A DNA stretch of 64,000 nucleotides from Endozoicomonas sp. NE40 (GTDB lineage Bacteria; Pseudomonadota; Gammaproteobacteria; Pseudomonadales; Endozoicomonadaceae), in contig NZ_JBEWTB010000002.1 in NCBI RefSeq assembly GCF_040549045.1, forward strand, positions 372,001 through 436,000, written 5' to 3'. Numbering within the stretch: position 1 is the stretch's first letter; every line of letters begins with the position of its first letter. Positions 29,433-39,384 of this stretch are shown in pieces. Under the pieces are notes generated by a model, which was not told the origin of the DNA, searched no databases, and saw nothing but the letters and a program-made list of their open reading frames with translations. The position numbers were made by a program, and so were the translations under genes.

Positions 29433-29972
29433 TTAAACGTCTTTCATCATGGCCTTGTACTTCATCTGGTCTTCGTACATTTCATGGAAGACCCTGTACT
29501 TTGCATCGTGGAATGCCCTGGTCTTTCTATCGGGCTGAATCACTTCCCCTTTGGAGGACATGGCTGCCATCGCTTCTTTCAGATCAGAAAAGTCACCACA
29601 TGCAGTGGCAGCCAGCATGGCGGAACCGAGAATAACGGCTTCATCTTCCGCACTCAGGACAATTTCACAATCCGTCACGTTGGCGTGCTCTCTCAGCCAC
29701 AGAGGGTTTTTGGTACCACCACCGCACATATGGATGCGGATAATCTGATGACCTGCGTTATTCATTGCTTCAATAATATGACGAGTGCCGTAAGACACTG
29801 ACTGAATAGCTGCCAGGTATATTTTGGCCAGTTCGGTCAAATCGTTATTCATTGACAGGCCTGATACCATGCCTTTCAGGTGTGGGCTTGCCCTTGGTGA
29901 ACGGTTACCGTGGTGATAGCCCAGCAGGTGGAAGTTAGCCAGAAAATTTGAATTTTCAGCCTCTGTTAACAA
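29433..29972 (-). pseudogene. FGGY pentulose kinase, C-terminal remnant
   Basis: 179 codons equal to the last third of an FGGY-family D-ribulokinase-like enzyme (normally about 540 residues). The substrate-domain segment FHLLGYHHGNRSPRASP is followed by YGTRHIIEAMNNAGH, the nucleotide-site CGGGTKNPLW and AVILGSAMLAATA. The N-terminal sugar-binding half is absent, and the fragment begins abruptly where a divergent hypothetical gene also begins abruptly (about 29973). It is therefore probably a rearrangement breakpoint, and the product is unlikely to be active. Confidence 0.85.
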
Positions 29973-29978
29973 AGGCTA

Positions 29979-31057
29979 CTCAATCATCAGCCTTGCAGTT
30001 GTTTACCGTGGAGAACATAACACGCCTTTTCTGTTTGTCAGTGCCGCTACACCTGATTATATAGAAGCACCGATACCCCTTGAAATGCACTGGCTGGGAG
30101 CCAACGGACGATCAATTTATCACGCTCATGAAACTGCTTTACACAGGACTCCAGTACGGTCGCTTTGACTACAAAGACGGAGAGCCAGAGCCAGGCAAAG
30201 GTGTCAAAGGTGACTTAACCTTTATTTCTGCTGAAACCGATCCGCACTCAACGCCAGTGCTGGGAATGCACACCCATCATAACAATCCGGTGTTTGCCTA
30301 CTACCCCTACTACACCAGCGAGCCTCTTGAGATGATGACCGAAAGACTCACAGATCAGGGCAGGCTGGACATGTTTACCATGACGCCAGACATTATCAAT
30401 TACCTTGTCAGGGGAGGCGGAACACGCCTGACTAATCCAAAAGGCAATGCTGCCCTGTTTCATATTTTTCGCATTCACAATCATCCGATTTTTCGTTCTG
30501 ACTTTGCCCCGAATAAACACACTATGTATGAGCGCGTTAACTCAAGAGAGCGCTTAGGCAAAGGGGCAAAAGAGTGGCTGAATAACGACTTCTTTTCGGT
30601 TTTCAAAAATGTCTTTTACTCTTATCCCTACAAGAGCGATATCTCTCTGAAAGTCGCGGCACATATACTGCCCAAAGCAGGCGACCAAAGCTCTGCCGGT
30701 TGGGAAAAGCTATTCGATGATCAATGGGTTGAAGTGGCTGAACTGCCTGACATGCTTGTCAGAACAACCGATGACGGTTCTCTTGGAGCTCTGGTCAACC
30801 AATACGACGCCTTAGCAGCAAAGAAGAAACTCGATGATAAGGAACAGGCAAAACTGAATGCTACCATTCTGGCGATAGAGCACTCTCCTTTCAGGAAGGG
30901 CAACATGTCTGACTTCTTTGAAGGGAAAAGAGATGAGGACTGGGACCCGGAAAAACATTTCCAGCAGGCAGAAGATAACTTTCAGAGATTTAAATACGCC
31001 CCGCTCTGGCCGGGTGGTCTCTACTGGTCAGCTTTCTATCTGGATGAACCCAGATAG
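29979..31057 (+). pseudogene. Hypothetical protein, truncated at 5' end and frameshifted
   Basis: Two frames join into one protein of about 358 residues of unknown family. The upstream frame (YSIISLAVVYRGEHNTPFLF to SIYHAHE) has no start and stops after about 65 codons. The downstream frame supplies LLYTGLQYGRFDYKDGE to the end, with GMHTHHNNPVFAYYPYY and FHIFRIHNHPIF as histidine-rich segments. Removing one A from AAA at 30131-30133 joins them cleanly. The 5' end starts at the FGGY-kinase breakpoint. A TTG at 30080 could start a 325-residue product. No function is assigned. Confidence 0.55.
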
Positions 31058-31061
31058 AAAG
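31032..31061. terminator. Inverted repeat spanning a stop codon
   Basis: A perfect 12-bp inverted repeat (ctttctatctgg with its complement) containing the stop codon of the preceding hypothetical gene. It lies directly upstream of a stronger terminator. It may be a processing hairpin. Confidence 0.5.
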
Positions 31062-31071
31062 TAATTGGCAT

Positions 31072-31098
31072 AAAAAAACCGGGGAATCCGGTTTTTTT
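31072..31098. terminator. Bidirectional rho-independent terminator
   Basis: An aaaaaaaccgg stem pairing with ccggttttttt around a 5-base loop, giving T-runs on both strands. It insulates the hypothetical gene from yebG. Confidence 0.85.
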
Positions 31099-31114
31099 AT
31101 GCTCTGGACAAAAC

Positions 31115-31134
31115 AACTGTAATTATATACAGTA
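31115..31134 (+). promoter_or_regulatory. LexA (SOS) box upstream of yebG
   Basis: A CTGT-N8-ACAG palindrome with AT-rich core (aactgtaattatatacagta), matching the gammaproteobacterial LexA consensus. It sits 43 bp upstream of the yebG start codon, so the gene is predicted to be SOS-inducible. Confidence 0.85.
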
Positions 31135-31176
31135 CTAAAAGCTATTAATAACCCCTATGCCAAACAGGAGAGGGCC

Positions 31177-31455
31177 ATGTCAATTACCCCTATGTGGCGA
31201 GTTGATCGGGACGGGAGTATGTTTACAGACAAAAAAGCCGCTGAAGAACATGACCGCATGCTGGAGCTGGCAGCTAACCTGACCACGCTGCTGGAAGATC
31301 ACTTTACCATCGACGAACAGCTGGCAGAAGAGATCGGTCTGTTGCTGTCCCGCAACAAGGATGTGCTGTCCAAAGCGTTCAAGGGCAAGCCTGACCTGGT
31401 GCTTGAAATTGGCAGGAGTTCTGAAGAGAAAACATCAGAGTCCGAAGCCGCCTGA
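31177..31455 (+). CDS. yebG: YebG family SOS-inducible protein
   Basis: A 92-residue YebG-family protein. It has the pattern MFTDKKAAEEHDRMLELAANL, matching YebG (SFTSKKEADAYDKMLDLAD), then LSRNKDVLSKAFKG, and an acidic C-terminal tail. YebG is a DNA-damage-inducible protein of unclear activity. The LexA box and insulating terminator upstream support independent SOS control, in agreement with E. coli. A GGAGAG ribosome site precedes the ATG. Confidence 0.85.
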   Translation: MSITPMWRVDRDGSMFTDKKAAEEHDRMLELAANLTTLLEDHFTIDEQLAEEIGLLLSRNKDVLSKAFKGKPDLVLEIGRSSEEKTSESEAA

Positions 31456-31676
31456 CTCTTAATAATTCCGCCTTTATCCCCCCAACCACCGAAGCTGGGT
31501 CCACTCAACTTCGGTTTCTGTCTATAATTCAATGGCTCTCCGCACTGGTACAGTACTCGTATGCACAACGTTCAAACGTAAAAAGGCAGCAAATCTAGCA
31601 CTTGTACTGGTTGCTTATAGAAGTAATTCCGCTAATATAGCGCCCTTTTTTGTCTGGCAAGGTATGTAGTCACGAC

Positions 31677-34560
31677 ATGACGAGCTTCGTTCCTGGACAA
31701 CGTTGGATTAGTGACACCGAAACCGAACAGGGTTTAGGCACTGTGCTTACCCTTGAAGGTCGGATGGTCACCCTACTGTTCCCCGCTACCGGTGAAACCC
31801 GGCTTTATTCCGTCAACAATTGCCCGTTAACGCGCGTGCAGTTCAACCCTGGTGACAAAGTAGAAAGTCACGAGGGCTGGATCATGACGGTGACAGATGT
31901 CATTGAAAGCAATGGCCTGTTAACTTACAAAGGTATGATCTCAGGCGGTCCGTCTGATGGTCAGCCTGAAGTGTTGCCCGAATCCGGTCTGGGCAACTTT
32001 ATCCGTTTTAACAAACCGCAGGATCGCATGCTGGCTGGTCAGATTGACCAGAACAGCAACTTCTCCCTGCGTTATAAAACCCTGCAGCACAACCACAAGC
32101 TGAAACGCTCCCCGCTTCGGGGACTGGTTGGCGCGCGCACCAGCCTGATACCCCATCAGCTTCACATTGCCCGTGAAGTGTCCGGCCGCCATGCCCCGAG
32201 GGTTATGCTGGCTGACGAAGTGGGTATGGGTAAAACCATTGAAGCAGGCCTGATACTGCATCAACAGCTGGTAACAGGCCGTGCCAGCCGGATACTGATT
32301 CTGGTACCGGAAAGCCTGCAGCATCAATGGCTGGTCGAAATGCTGCGTCGATTCAACCTGCATTTCAGCCTGTTTGATGAAGAGCGCTGCCGTAACGCCG
32401 ACGATGACAACCCGTTCAATACTGAACAGCTGATTCTCTGCAGCCTGGGCTTCCTCAGCAACAACGCTGAACGTTTCGAACAGGCCATGCAGACAGACTG
32501 GGATCTGCTGGTCGTTGATGAAGCGCATCATCTTGTCTGGGATGAAGAGAGCCCAAGCGCCGAGTACTGCACGGTCGAACAGCTCTCTCGCCATATTCCG
32601 GGCCTGCTGCTGCTCACGGCAACCCCTGAGCAGATGGGTCCGGAAAGCCACTTCGCCCGTCTTCGCCTGCTGGATCCGGATCGTTTCCACGATCTGAAGG
32701 CTTATCAGGGCGAAGAAAAAACCTATGAGCCTGTGGCTGAAGCGGTTCAGGAGTTGCTGGAAAACGACCGTCTTCCGGAAACTGCCCAGAACCATCTGAT
32801 CAGTTTCCTGGGAGCAGAATGTCAGAACCTGATTGATAACATCAATATGGGCGACGAAGAGCTGAGAAGTTCTTCCCGTAACCGTCTGCTGCGCAGTCTG
32901 CTGGATCGCCATGGCACAGGACGCATTCTGTTCCGCAACACACGGGCTGCGGTGGGTGGTTTCCCGGGTCGTGTGGTTCAGGGCTATCCCCAGGCATTGC
33001 CTGAGCTCTACCAGATTGCACTGGAAGAAGAGACGGAGATTCGCTCCAGTCTTTATCCGGAACTGGCTTATCAGTCCCGCATTACAGTTGACGATATGGA
33101 CCCCTGGTGGAAAGTCGACCCCAGAACCGACTGGCTGATCAACCTGCTCAAGCTGCTCAAAAAACAGAAAGTGCTGGTGATCTGTGCCAATGCCAATACT
33201 GCACTGGATCTGGAAGATGCCCTGCGCATCACTTCGGGCATCCCTGCGGCTGTTTTCCACGAAAACATGAGCATTGTAGAGCGCGACCGCGCCGCCGCCT
33301 GGTTTGCCGATGAAGAGTATGGCGCTCAGGTACTGATCTGTTCCGAGATTGGCAGCGAAGGCCGAAACTTCCAGTTCGCACACCATCTGGTGCTGTTTGA
33401 CCTGCCGTCTCATCCCGATCTGCTGGAACAGCGCATTGGCCGACTGGACCGTATTGGTCAGACTGAAACCATCAAGATTCATGTGCCGTACATCACAGGT
33501 ACCAGCCAGGAGCTTCTGTTTCACTGGTACGATCGTGGTCTGGATGCCTTTGCAGACACCTGCCCATCGGGCAGCATGGTGTTTGAAAAACATGGTGAAC
33601 AGCTTCAGGCTCTGCTGCAACCAGAGAGCAACGCCTCGCTTGAAGACATTGAACCGCTGATCAGTGAAACAGCTGCCTTGAATTCAGAAGTGAAAGAGCA
33701 TCTGCATAACGGTCGTGACCGCCTGCTTGAAATCAACTCCCGTGGACTGTCTTCCAACGAAGACATGATCAACGATATTGAAGAGCAGGAAGAACCTCGT
33801 CAGCTGAAGCGTTACATGGAAAAGCTGTTCGAAGGTTTTGGTGTGGAATCGGAAGACCATTCCAAGCACTGCCTGGTGATTCGTCCCGGCAGTCACATGG
33901 TCACGTCGTTCCCAATGCTCTCTGCCGATGGCATGACCGTCACCTTTGACCGTGAAATGGCTCTGTCTCGGGAAGACATACACTTCCTGACCTGGGAGCA
34001 CCCAAATGGTTAGCGACAGCATGGAGATGCTGCTGACCAGCGATATGGGTAATACATCGGTTGCATTGCTGAAGAACAAAGCCCTGAAGCCCGGCACCAT
34101 GCTGCTGGAAGCGATTTACGTGGTTGAAAGCAGTGGCGACCGCCGCTTGCAGCTGGATCGTTATCTGCCAGCGACACCGATTCGCTGCCTGATTGATCCG
34201 GGCATGAACAATCTGGCTACCAGAGTAGCCTTTGACACTCTGAACGCTCAGTTACAGCCCATCAAAAAGGGAATGGCGAAAAAGCTGGTCAAAGCCCAGC
34301 GTGAGCCAATTCTCAAAATGCTGGAACGTGCAGAAGGCTATGCCAAAGACGCGGTTCAACCGATTGTGTCGGAAGCCTGCTCGGCTCTGTTAGCCGCTGT
34401 AACAGAAGAGATCAAACGTCTGGCAGCTCTGAAAGCCGTTAACCCTAACGTTCGTGATGAAGAGATAGAACATCTCAAGAATCAGGCAGCTACCGGGCAT
34501 CAGTGCCTGCAGAATGCCATGCTGAGGCTGGATGGCTTGCGTCTGATGATTGCAGGCTAA
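31677..34560 (+). pseudogene. rapA: RNA polymerase recycling ATPase RapA, one-base frameshift near C-terminus
   Basis: A Swi2/Snf2 ATPase of about 960 residues when repaired (E. coli RapA: 968). It has N-terminal Tudor-like domains (FVPGQRWISDTE), motif I LADEVGMGKTIEAG, the DEAH box VVDEAHHLVW, LLLTATPEQMG and the C-terminal helicase motif LLEQRIGRLDRIGQ. It releases RNA polymerase from post-termination complexes. The main frame ends early at WEHPNG. The last 184 residues (MLLTSDMGNTSVALLKNKAL onward) continue in the next frame. Removing one A from AAA at 34004-34006 restores it. The chosen ATG aligns with E. coli; a TTG 27 bp upstream is possible. Confidence 0.9.
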
Positions 34561-34573
34561 CTTCCCTCTAAAA

Positions 34574-34609
34574 TTTAAGCCCTTTGTCACTCCCAACAAA
34601 GGGCTTAAA
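34574..34609. terminator. Strong hairpin between convergent rapA and coiled-coil gene
   Basis: A perfect 14-bp stem (tttaagccctttgt with its complement) and 8-base loop. The T-rich and A-rich stem ends allow termination from both directions. Confidence 0.75.
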
Positions 34610-34636
34610 CACACTACGACTTGCTAAGGACTTGGA

Positions 34637-36046
34637 TTAGGAAGAGGGTTTAGTATTCTCCCCATCGCCTTCACTATGATAACCATCATCATCTTTTTTT
34701 GAATCAAGTGCTAACGACTCACCTGAACTCCCGTCTTCTGCATCAACAAAACCTTCATCAAGCCCTACCGGCTCCCATGATTCATCGTCTGTCCAGGCTG
34801 ACCAGTTCACGTCGTGATCTCCTTGAACATCAAACTTTGAAGTCAGAGTTTTTCCCGTATAATTTTCAACTGCACTTTTCAGCTCACCCTTTGTTTCAGC
34901 CTTACGAATCATTTCATCCATACGCATGGCCATCAGGCGTCTGCTGTAGATTTCCGGAGCAAGTCTGGACTCCATTTCCGGATTATCTTTATTCGCTATA
35001 AAAGCTTCTTCAAGCTTGGTAATTTCTTCTCTACGATATTTTTTTATCTGATCACCCATAGCCGCTTTAGCCATAGAGTCTTGCCCACCCAGTTGAGCCA
35101 CCAGGCTGGGAAATTCCTCAAGCAAAGTCCAGAGTTGATCGTACTTACGTTGTGAGTTTTTGGTAAAATCCACCATCATATCATTAACACGCTCCATAAC
35201 TTCAGGCGCTTCCCTTTTTGAGTCACCGAGTTTTGCATACTGTTGCCGCTTCTGCCTTAACTGCTCCTGTTGGTTGCTGACTTGCTCTTTTAACGATTGT
35301 ATTTCTTGTTCAAGGTCAGCCCTTGCTTTCAGGGGCTGACCTTTCGTTCTGACCGTTTCTTTATCCCTGCCAAAAGGGATGTTGTTCAGCCGAAGAGTCA
35401 GCTTATTACAGGCTTTTTTGTCAGCAACAATTTGAGCATCAAGCTCTCTCATCTGTCGCAACTCATCGGAATCCTGCGCTAACCCGCTAAAACGATCCGA
35501 CAACTCGTTATTCCTTTCCTGAAGAGCTTTCTCTTCTGCATAGTAAGCCTCTCTTAAACTGCGTAATTCCAAACGCTCCTCTTCGGTTCTGGGGCTGGAC
35601 ATACCCGGAACATATCCCTCTTTACCAGCCCTTACTTGCTGAACCCGCTCAAGTTCTTTAAGGTTTATATCGTCCCTGTCAAATTCAGCTACGCCTTGTT
35701 CATGCAGCAAATCCTGTTGAGCTTTGGTAACTGACTGCAAATGATCAAGGTCTCTGCTGATTTTGCGGTCTTTAAGGTGTCGGGTATCCACCATTTTCCC
35801 GGACTTAGCTTCTTCCCTTAATATCTCCCGATCTTTCTTTCTCTGACGCATAGCCGCCTTGGGGTTCCGCACGATAAACGCCATACGTTTAACGCCCCGT
35901 GTCAGCCAGGATCGGATAGATTCACGCTTTCGCCCCACCAGCAGCGTTTTTTCTTCAACCCCTTTCGCCGGAACCTGCTTTCTACCCGTAAAATACCCAT
36001 CTCCATCTGGTCGAATGGGCTTTTGCCCTCCTGGCCTGATATTCAT
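34637..36046 (-). CDS. Hypothetical coiled-coil protein
   Basis: A 469-residue charged protein of unrecognised family, without signal peptide or membrane segment. The N-terminal 90 residues are strongly basic (GRKRESIRSWLTRGVKRMAF; MRQRKKDREILREE). The middle (about 95-280) is predicted coiled coil (ARADLEQEIQSLKEQVSNQQ and similar). The C-terminus is acidic (WTDDESWEPVGLDEGFVDAE). It is flanked by terminators on both sides. The composition is compatible with a structural protein or a secreted effector, but nothing establishes either. Confidence 0.65.
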   Translation of the reverse strand: MNIRPGGQKPIRPDGDGYFTGRKQVPAKGVEEKTLLVGRKRESIRSWLTRGVKRMAFIVRNPKAAMRQRKKDREILREEAKSGKMVDTRHLKDRKISRDLDHLQSVTKAQQDLLHEQGVAEFDRDDINLKELERVQQVRAGKEGYVPGMSSPRTEEERLELRSLREAYYAEEKALQERNNELSDRFSGLAQDSDELRQMRELDAQIVADKKACNKLTLRLNNIPFGRDKETVRTKGQPLKARADLEQEIQSLKEQVSNQQEQLRQKRQQYAKLGDSKREAPEVMERVNDMMVDFTKNSQRKYDQLWTLLEEFPSLVAQLGGQDSMAKAAMGDQIKKYRREEITKLEEAFIANKDNPEMESRLAPEIYSRRLMAMRMDEMIRKAETKGELKSAVENYTGKTLTSKFDVQGDHDVNWSAWTDDESWEPVGLDEGFVDAEDGSSGESLALDSKKDDDGYHSEGDGENTKPSS

Positions 36047-36159
36047 CCCTGCTCTCCTGATGTCTGAAGTGGCTGCCAGCTCTAAGCAGTCAATGGAATT
36101 ACCCGCTGCCTGAACTATTAGTTCCTAAATAAACTGTAGAAACGCATCGCCCTCATAGC

Positions 36160-36184
36160 AAACAAGCCCTGAAAGGGCTTGTTT
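36160..36184. terminator. Hairpin terminator downstream of lpxL-like gene
   Basis: An aaacaagccct stem with its perfect complement around a 3-base loop, 18 bp beyond the stop of the acyltransferase gene. T-rich on the outer arm. Confidence 0.7.
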
Positions 36185-36201
36185 GGTGACAGTAAAATCA
36201 G

Positions 36202-37137
36202 CTATTTATAAAAACCAGACTCCCCCTCAGGGCGAGTCTTAAAACGCCTGTGTAACCACATATACTGTTCAGGATGCTTCCTCACCCGGGCTTCGATAAA
36301 GCGATTCACAGTTTCGGCATCCTTATGATCATCACCCTCTGGAAAATCACTCCAGCCCTCACAAATTTCCAGCTCATAGCCTTCCGCATTGGGCAAACGG
36401 GTCAGAACCATTGGCACCACTTGCGCCCTGCCCATTCTCGCCATTCTTGATGTACCCGTTACGGTAGCCGCCTGCACCCCGAAAAAAGGAACAAACACAC
36501 TTTGCTTAGGCCCATAATCCTGGTCAGGCGAATACCAGACTGTTCGCCCGCCACGCAGCGATCGCAGCATTCCCCGCACATCCCTTCTACCGAGCAGACG
36601 GCTACGCCGGTCATAGCGCTGACGCTGTTTTCTCTGCATATATTCAAACACAGGGTTTTTGTGCTCTCTGTAAGTGGCGTCAAGACTATGGCGCAGGGCG
36701 ATAAAAGCACCCGTAATTTCGATGGTGGTAAAGTGCATAATCAGCAACAGCTTTCCCTGAGGTGAGTCAAGATGTTCCAGACCTTTAAAGCGAACCAGCT
36801 TTTCCAGCCGTGACCGGGGCCACCACCAGGCGATGACCACTTCCATCAAACCAATACCCACTGACTCAAAGTTGGCTTTCAGCAGCGCCTCACGCTCCTC
36901 GGCTGTTTTCTCGGGAAAGCACTTATCAAGGTTCACCCTGGCAATATCCACGCGCTTGCCGCCACGATAATAAAGCCTTCTTCCAATCCAGCTGCCGAAC
37001 CGCACCAGAACCGGGTACGGCAGCCAGGAAGGCAGAATCGTCAGGCCCAGACCAAGCCACGTCAGCCAGTAACGGGGGTGAAGAAAAGACCAGCGAAACT
37101 GGTCGGCCTCTGTTGTATTTGTAATTTTTTTCGACAT
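36202..37137 (-). CDS. Lipid A biosynthesis acyltransferase (LpxL/HtrB family)
   Basis: A 311-residue inner-membrane acyltransferase adding a secondary acyl chain to lipid A. It has an N-terminal hydrophobic helix (YWLTWLGLGLTILPSWLPYPVL), the catalytic HX4E motif HFTTIE (about residue 135), and the downstream segments WYSPDQDYGP and MWLHRRFKTRP. I start at the ATG giving MSKKITN after AGGG; an ATG 27 bp upstream is also in frame. LpxL versus LpxM cannot be decided from the sequence alone. Confidence 0.85.
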   Translation of the reverse strand: MSKKITNTTEADQFRWSFLHPRYWLTWLGLGLTILPSWLPYPVLVRFGSWIGRRLYYRGGKRVDIARVNLDKCFPEKTAEEREALLKANFESVGIGLMEVVIAWWWPRSRLEKLVRFKGLEHLDSPQGKLLLIMHFTTIEITGAFIALRHSLDATYREHKNPVFEYMQRKQRQRYDRRSRLLGRRDVRGMLRSLRGGRTVWYSPDQDYGPKQSVFVPFFGVQAATVTGTSRMARMGRAQVVPMVLTRLPNAEGYELEICEGWSDFPEGDDHKDAETVNRFIEARVRKHPEQYMWLHRRFKTRPEGESGFYK

Positions 37138-37365
37138 AAGCCCTGAAGCAACTACATTGAACAAGATTGAACGAGCAAATTAAACAGGCAGAGCCATTAA
37201 TAAGCGAAAACCGAAGCATTGTCACTGACCAAAGCAAAACCCTCGCTAAAAACTCGTTTTAGAAAGCTGAAAAAAAGACCATCCACTTTGAAAGTGCTTG
37301 TGATTTGATATTCAGCCTATTACCCTCACCTGAACATCAGGCTTCAGAGAATTGTGGTTGCAGTC

Positions 37366-38136
37366 ATGGCCTCTATCGTTAACTCCAAATGTCCGCCCGC
37401 CTTTCAGCTGAAAGGCAGCCTCTACACACTGACCACCCTGGAACTGCATACCACCAGCCACAGGCGACTGAAACAACAGCTGGAAGGCATGACCAGCAAG
37501 GCGCCACACTTCTTCCAGCAGACACCTGTCGTTCTGGATCTGGATAAACTGGAAAACGACAGTGAAGAACTGAATCTGGTCAGCATACAACACCTTCTTC
37601 ATCATACAGGCATGGTTCTTGTCGCCCTTCGTGGCGGCACCGGGTACCATAAAAAAACGGCCAGACTGGCAGGGGTTGCCTGGCTGCCCCATCAGAAGCA
37701 AAAAAGACATTCCGCGCCGCCAAACAGCAATGTGGTCATGTTGAGCCAGCCGGATTCAAACATTCCTGTAGAGAAACATAAAGCAGATCCCGTCCGGGCC
37801 GAAGCCACCATCGTCAGTCGTCCGGTCCGGTCCGGTCAGCAGCTTCATTCTGAAGGCGACCTTATTGTTCTGGGACAGGTCAGCGAAGGGGCAGAACTTC
37901 TGGCCGGAGGACATATTCACGTCTATGGCCCATTCCGGGGACGCGCCCTTGCTGGCATTAACGGCGACAAAAAGGCCCGCATCTTCTGTAATCAGTTTGA
38001 GGCAGAGCTGGTCTCCATCAGTGGGCAGTATAAATTGACCAGTAAAGACCAGAACAGCCTCTGGAGTCATCGCTGGGGTTTGAACGCACAGATTTTCCTT
38101 GACGACGATCACTTGCACATAGCCGCTCTTTCATAA
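37366..38136 (+). CDS. minC: Septum site-determining protein MinC
   Basis: A 256-residue FtsZ-ring inhibitor. The N-terminal domain contains FQLKGSLYTLTTLELHT and a variable linker follows (about 105-150). The C-terminal beta-helix has GQQLHSEGDLIVLGQVSEGAELLAGGHIHVYGPFRGRALAG, the MinD-binding RGRALAG face. An in-frame GTG lies 12 bp upstream of the chosen ATG. It is first in the minCDE operon. Confidence 0.93.
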   Translation: MASIVNSKCPPAFQLKGSLYTLTTLELHTTSHRRLKQQLEGMTSKAPHFFQQTPVVLDLDKLENDSEELNLVSIQHLLHHTGMVLVALRGGTGYHKKTARLAGVAWLPHQKQKRHSAPPNSNVVMLSQPDSNIPVEKHKADPVRAEATIVSRPVRSGQQLHSEGDLIVLGQVSEGAELLAGGHIHVYGPFRGRALAGINGDKKARIFCNQFEAELVSISGQYKLTSKDQNSLWSHRWGLNAQIFLDDDHLHIAALS

Positions 38137-38178
38137 ATACTGGAGCCTCCAGTTAATCAGGTATTCAGGAAGTTTAAC

Positions 38179-38988
38179 TTGGCCCGTATTATCGTTGTTA
38201 CCTCAGGAAAAGGAGGGGTTGGTAAAACAACGACCAGCGCCTCATTCGCCACCGGCCTGGCATTACAAGGGCATCGCACTGTCGTTATTGATTTTGACGT
38301 GGGTCTGAGAAATCTTGACCTCGTCATGGGCTGTGAACGACGCGTCGTCTACGATCTGGTGAATGTCATCAACGGCGAAGCCGCCCTGCACCAGGCTCTG
38401 ATCCGTGATAAACGCACAGAAAACCTGGCAGTACTCCCCGCCTCCCAGACCCGCGACAAGGAAGCACTCACCAGAGACGGAGTGCAGGCAGTCCTTGAGG
38501 AACTGGCCAAAGATTTTGAGTACATCGTCTGTGACTCTCCTGCCGGCATTGAGCATGGCGCACTGATGGCGCTCTACTTTGCCGACGAAGCCATTATCAC
38601 CACCAACCCGGAAGTGTCGTCTGTCAGGGATTCCGACCGCATACTGGGTATTCTGCAGAGTCGCTCCCGCCGCGCCGAACAAAATCTGGAACCGGTCAAG
38701 GAACAGCTTCTGCTGACCCGCTACAATCCGGAGCGGGTAGAACGGGGCGAGATGCTCAACGTTGAAGACGTCAAGGACATTCTTGCTATACCCCTGCTGG
38801 GCGTCATACCGGAATCCCTTTCAGTCCTGAAAGCCTCTAACCAGGGCGTCCCGGTTATTCACCAGGAAGAAAGTGACGCAGGTCAGGCCTACAAAGACAT
38901 GACGGAACGCTTCCTCGGGACAGACATCCCTCATCGCTTTCTGGAGGCACCTAAAAAAGGCTTTTTACAAAGGATGTTCGGGGGATAA
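38179..38988 (+). CDS. minD: Septum site-determining ATPase MinD
   Basis: A 269-residue ParA-family ATPase with the deviant Walker A KGGVGKTT (residue 11), the switch segment VIDFDVGLRNLDLVMGCERR, and a C-terminal amphipathic membrane-targeting helix (KKGFLQRMFGG). It recruits MinC to the membrane and oscillates with MinE. The start codon is TTG, supported by an AGGAAG ribosome site and alignment of ARIIVVTSGKGG with the family. minE starts 3 bp after its stop. Confidence 0.96.
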   Translation: MARIIVVTSGKGGVGKTTTSASFATGLALQGHRTVVIDFDVGLRNLDLVMGCERRVVYDLVNVINGEAALHQALIRDKRTENLAVLPASQTRDKEALTRDGVQAVLEELAKDFEYIVCDSPAGIEHGALMALYFADEAIITTNPEVSSVRDSDRILGILQSRSRRAEQNLEPVKEQLLLTRYNPERVERGEMLNVEDVKDILAIPLLGVIPESLSVLKASNQGVPVIHQEESDAGQAYKDMTERFLGTDIPHRFLEAPKKGFLQRMFGG

Positions 38989-38991
38989 TGC

Positions 38992-39246
38992 ATGAGCTTA
39001 CTTCAGCTTTTCCGCAGCAACAAAGAAGATAAAAGCGCAGAGACTGCTAAGGAACGCCTACAGATTATTGTCGCCCATGAACGTATGAGCCGTTCAACTA
39101 AAAATGTCCTGCCTGCCATGCAGAAAGACATTCTGGATGTTGTTCGCAAGTACATTGAAGTCAGCGAGGATGGCATTTCTATCAGGCTGGACCGGGAAGG
39201 CGATTACTCAATACTGGAAGTGAACGTACAACTACCTGATGCATAA
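38992..39246 (+). CDS. minE: Cell division topological specificity factor MinE
   Basis: An 84-residue MinE with a membrane-binding N-terminal LLQLFRSNK, the MinD-interacting helix ERLQIIVAHER and a C-terminal dimerisation domain (YIEVSEDGISIRLDREGDYSILEVNVQLP). It stimulates MinD ATPase to drive pole-to-pole oscillation. It is last in minCDE. Confidence 0.95.
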   Translation: MSLLQLFRSNKEDKSAETAKERLQIIVAHERMSRSTKNVLPAMQKDILDVVRKYIEVSEDGISIRLDREGDYSILEVNVQLPDA

Positions 39247-39384
39247 TGGTCTGCCACAGCAGCGAATCTTGCATACCTTTACAATCCGCTATGTTCCCCC
39301 TAACGCCGCAAAGGTTACACTTTGCGGCAATTAGAAACTAAATCATTCGCAATAATTAGCCACACACAGCTTCTGCCGTACAAC

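Noticed and set aside
31941..33620. 559-codon open frame antisense to rapA
   Set aside because: It lies opposite conserved Snf2 motifs and has no ribosome site or family. Long antisense frames are common opposite biased codon usage.
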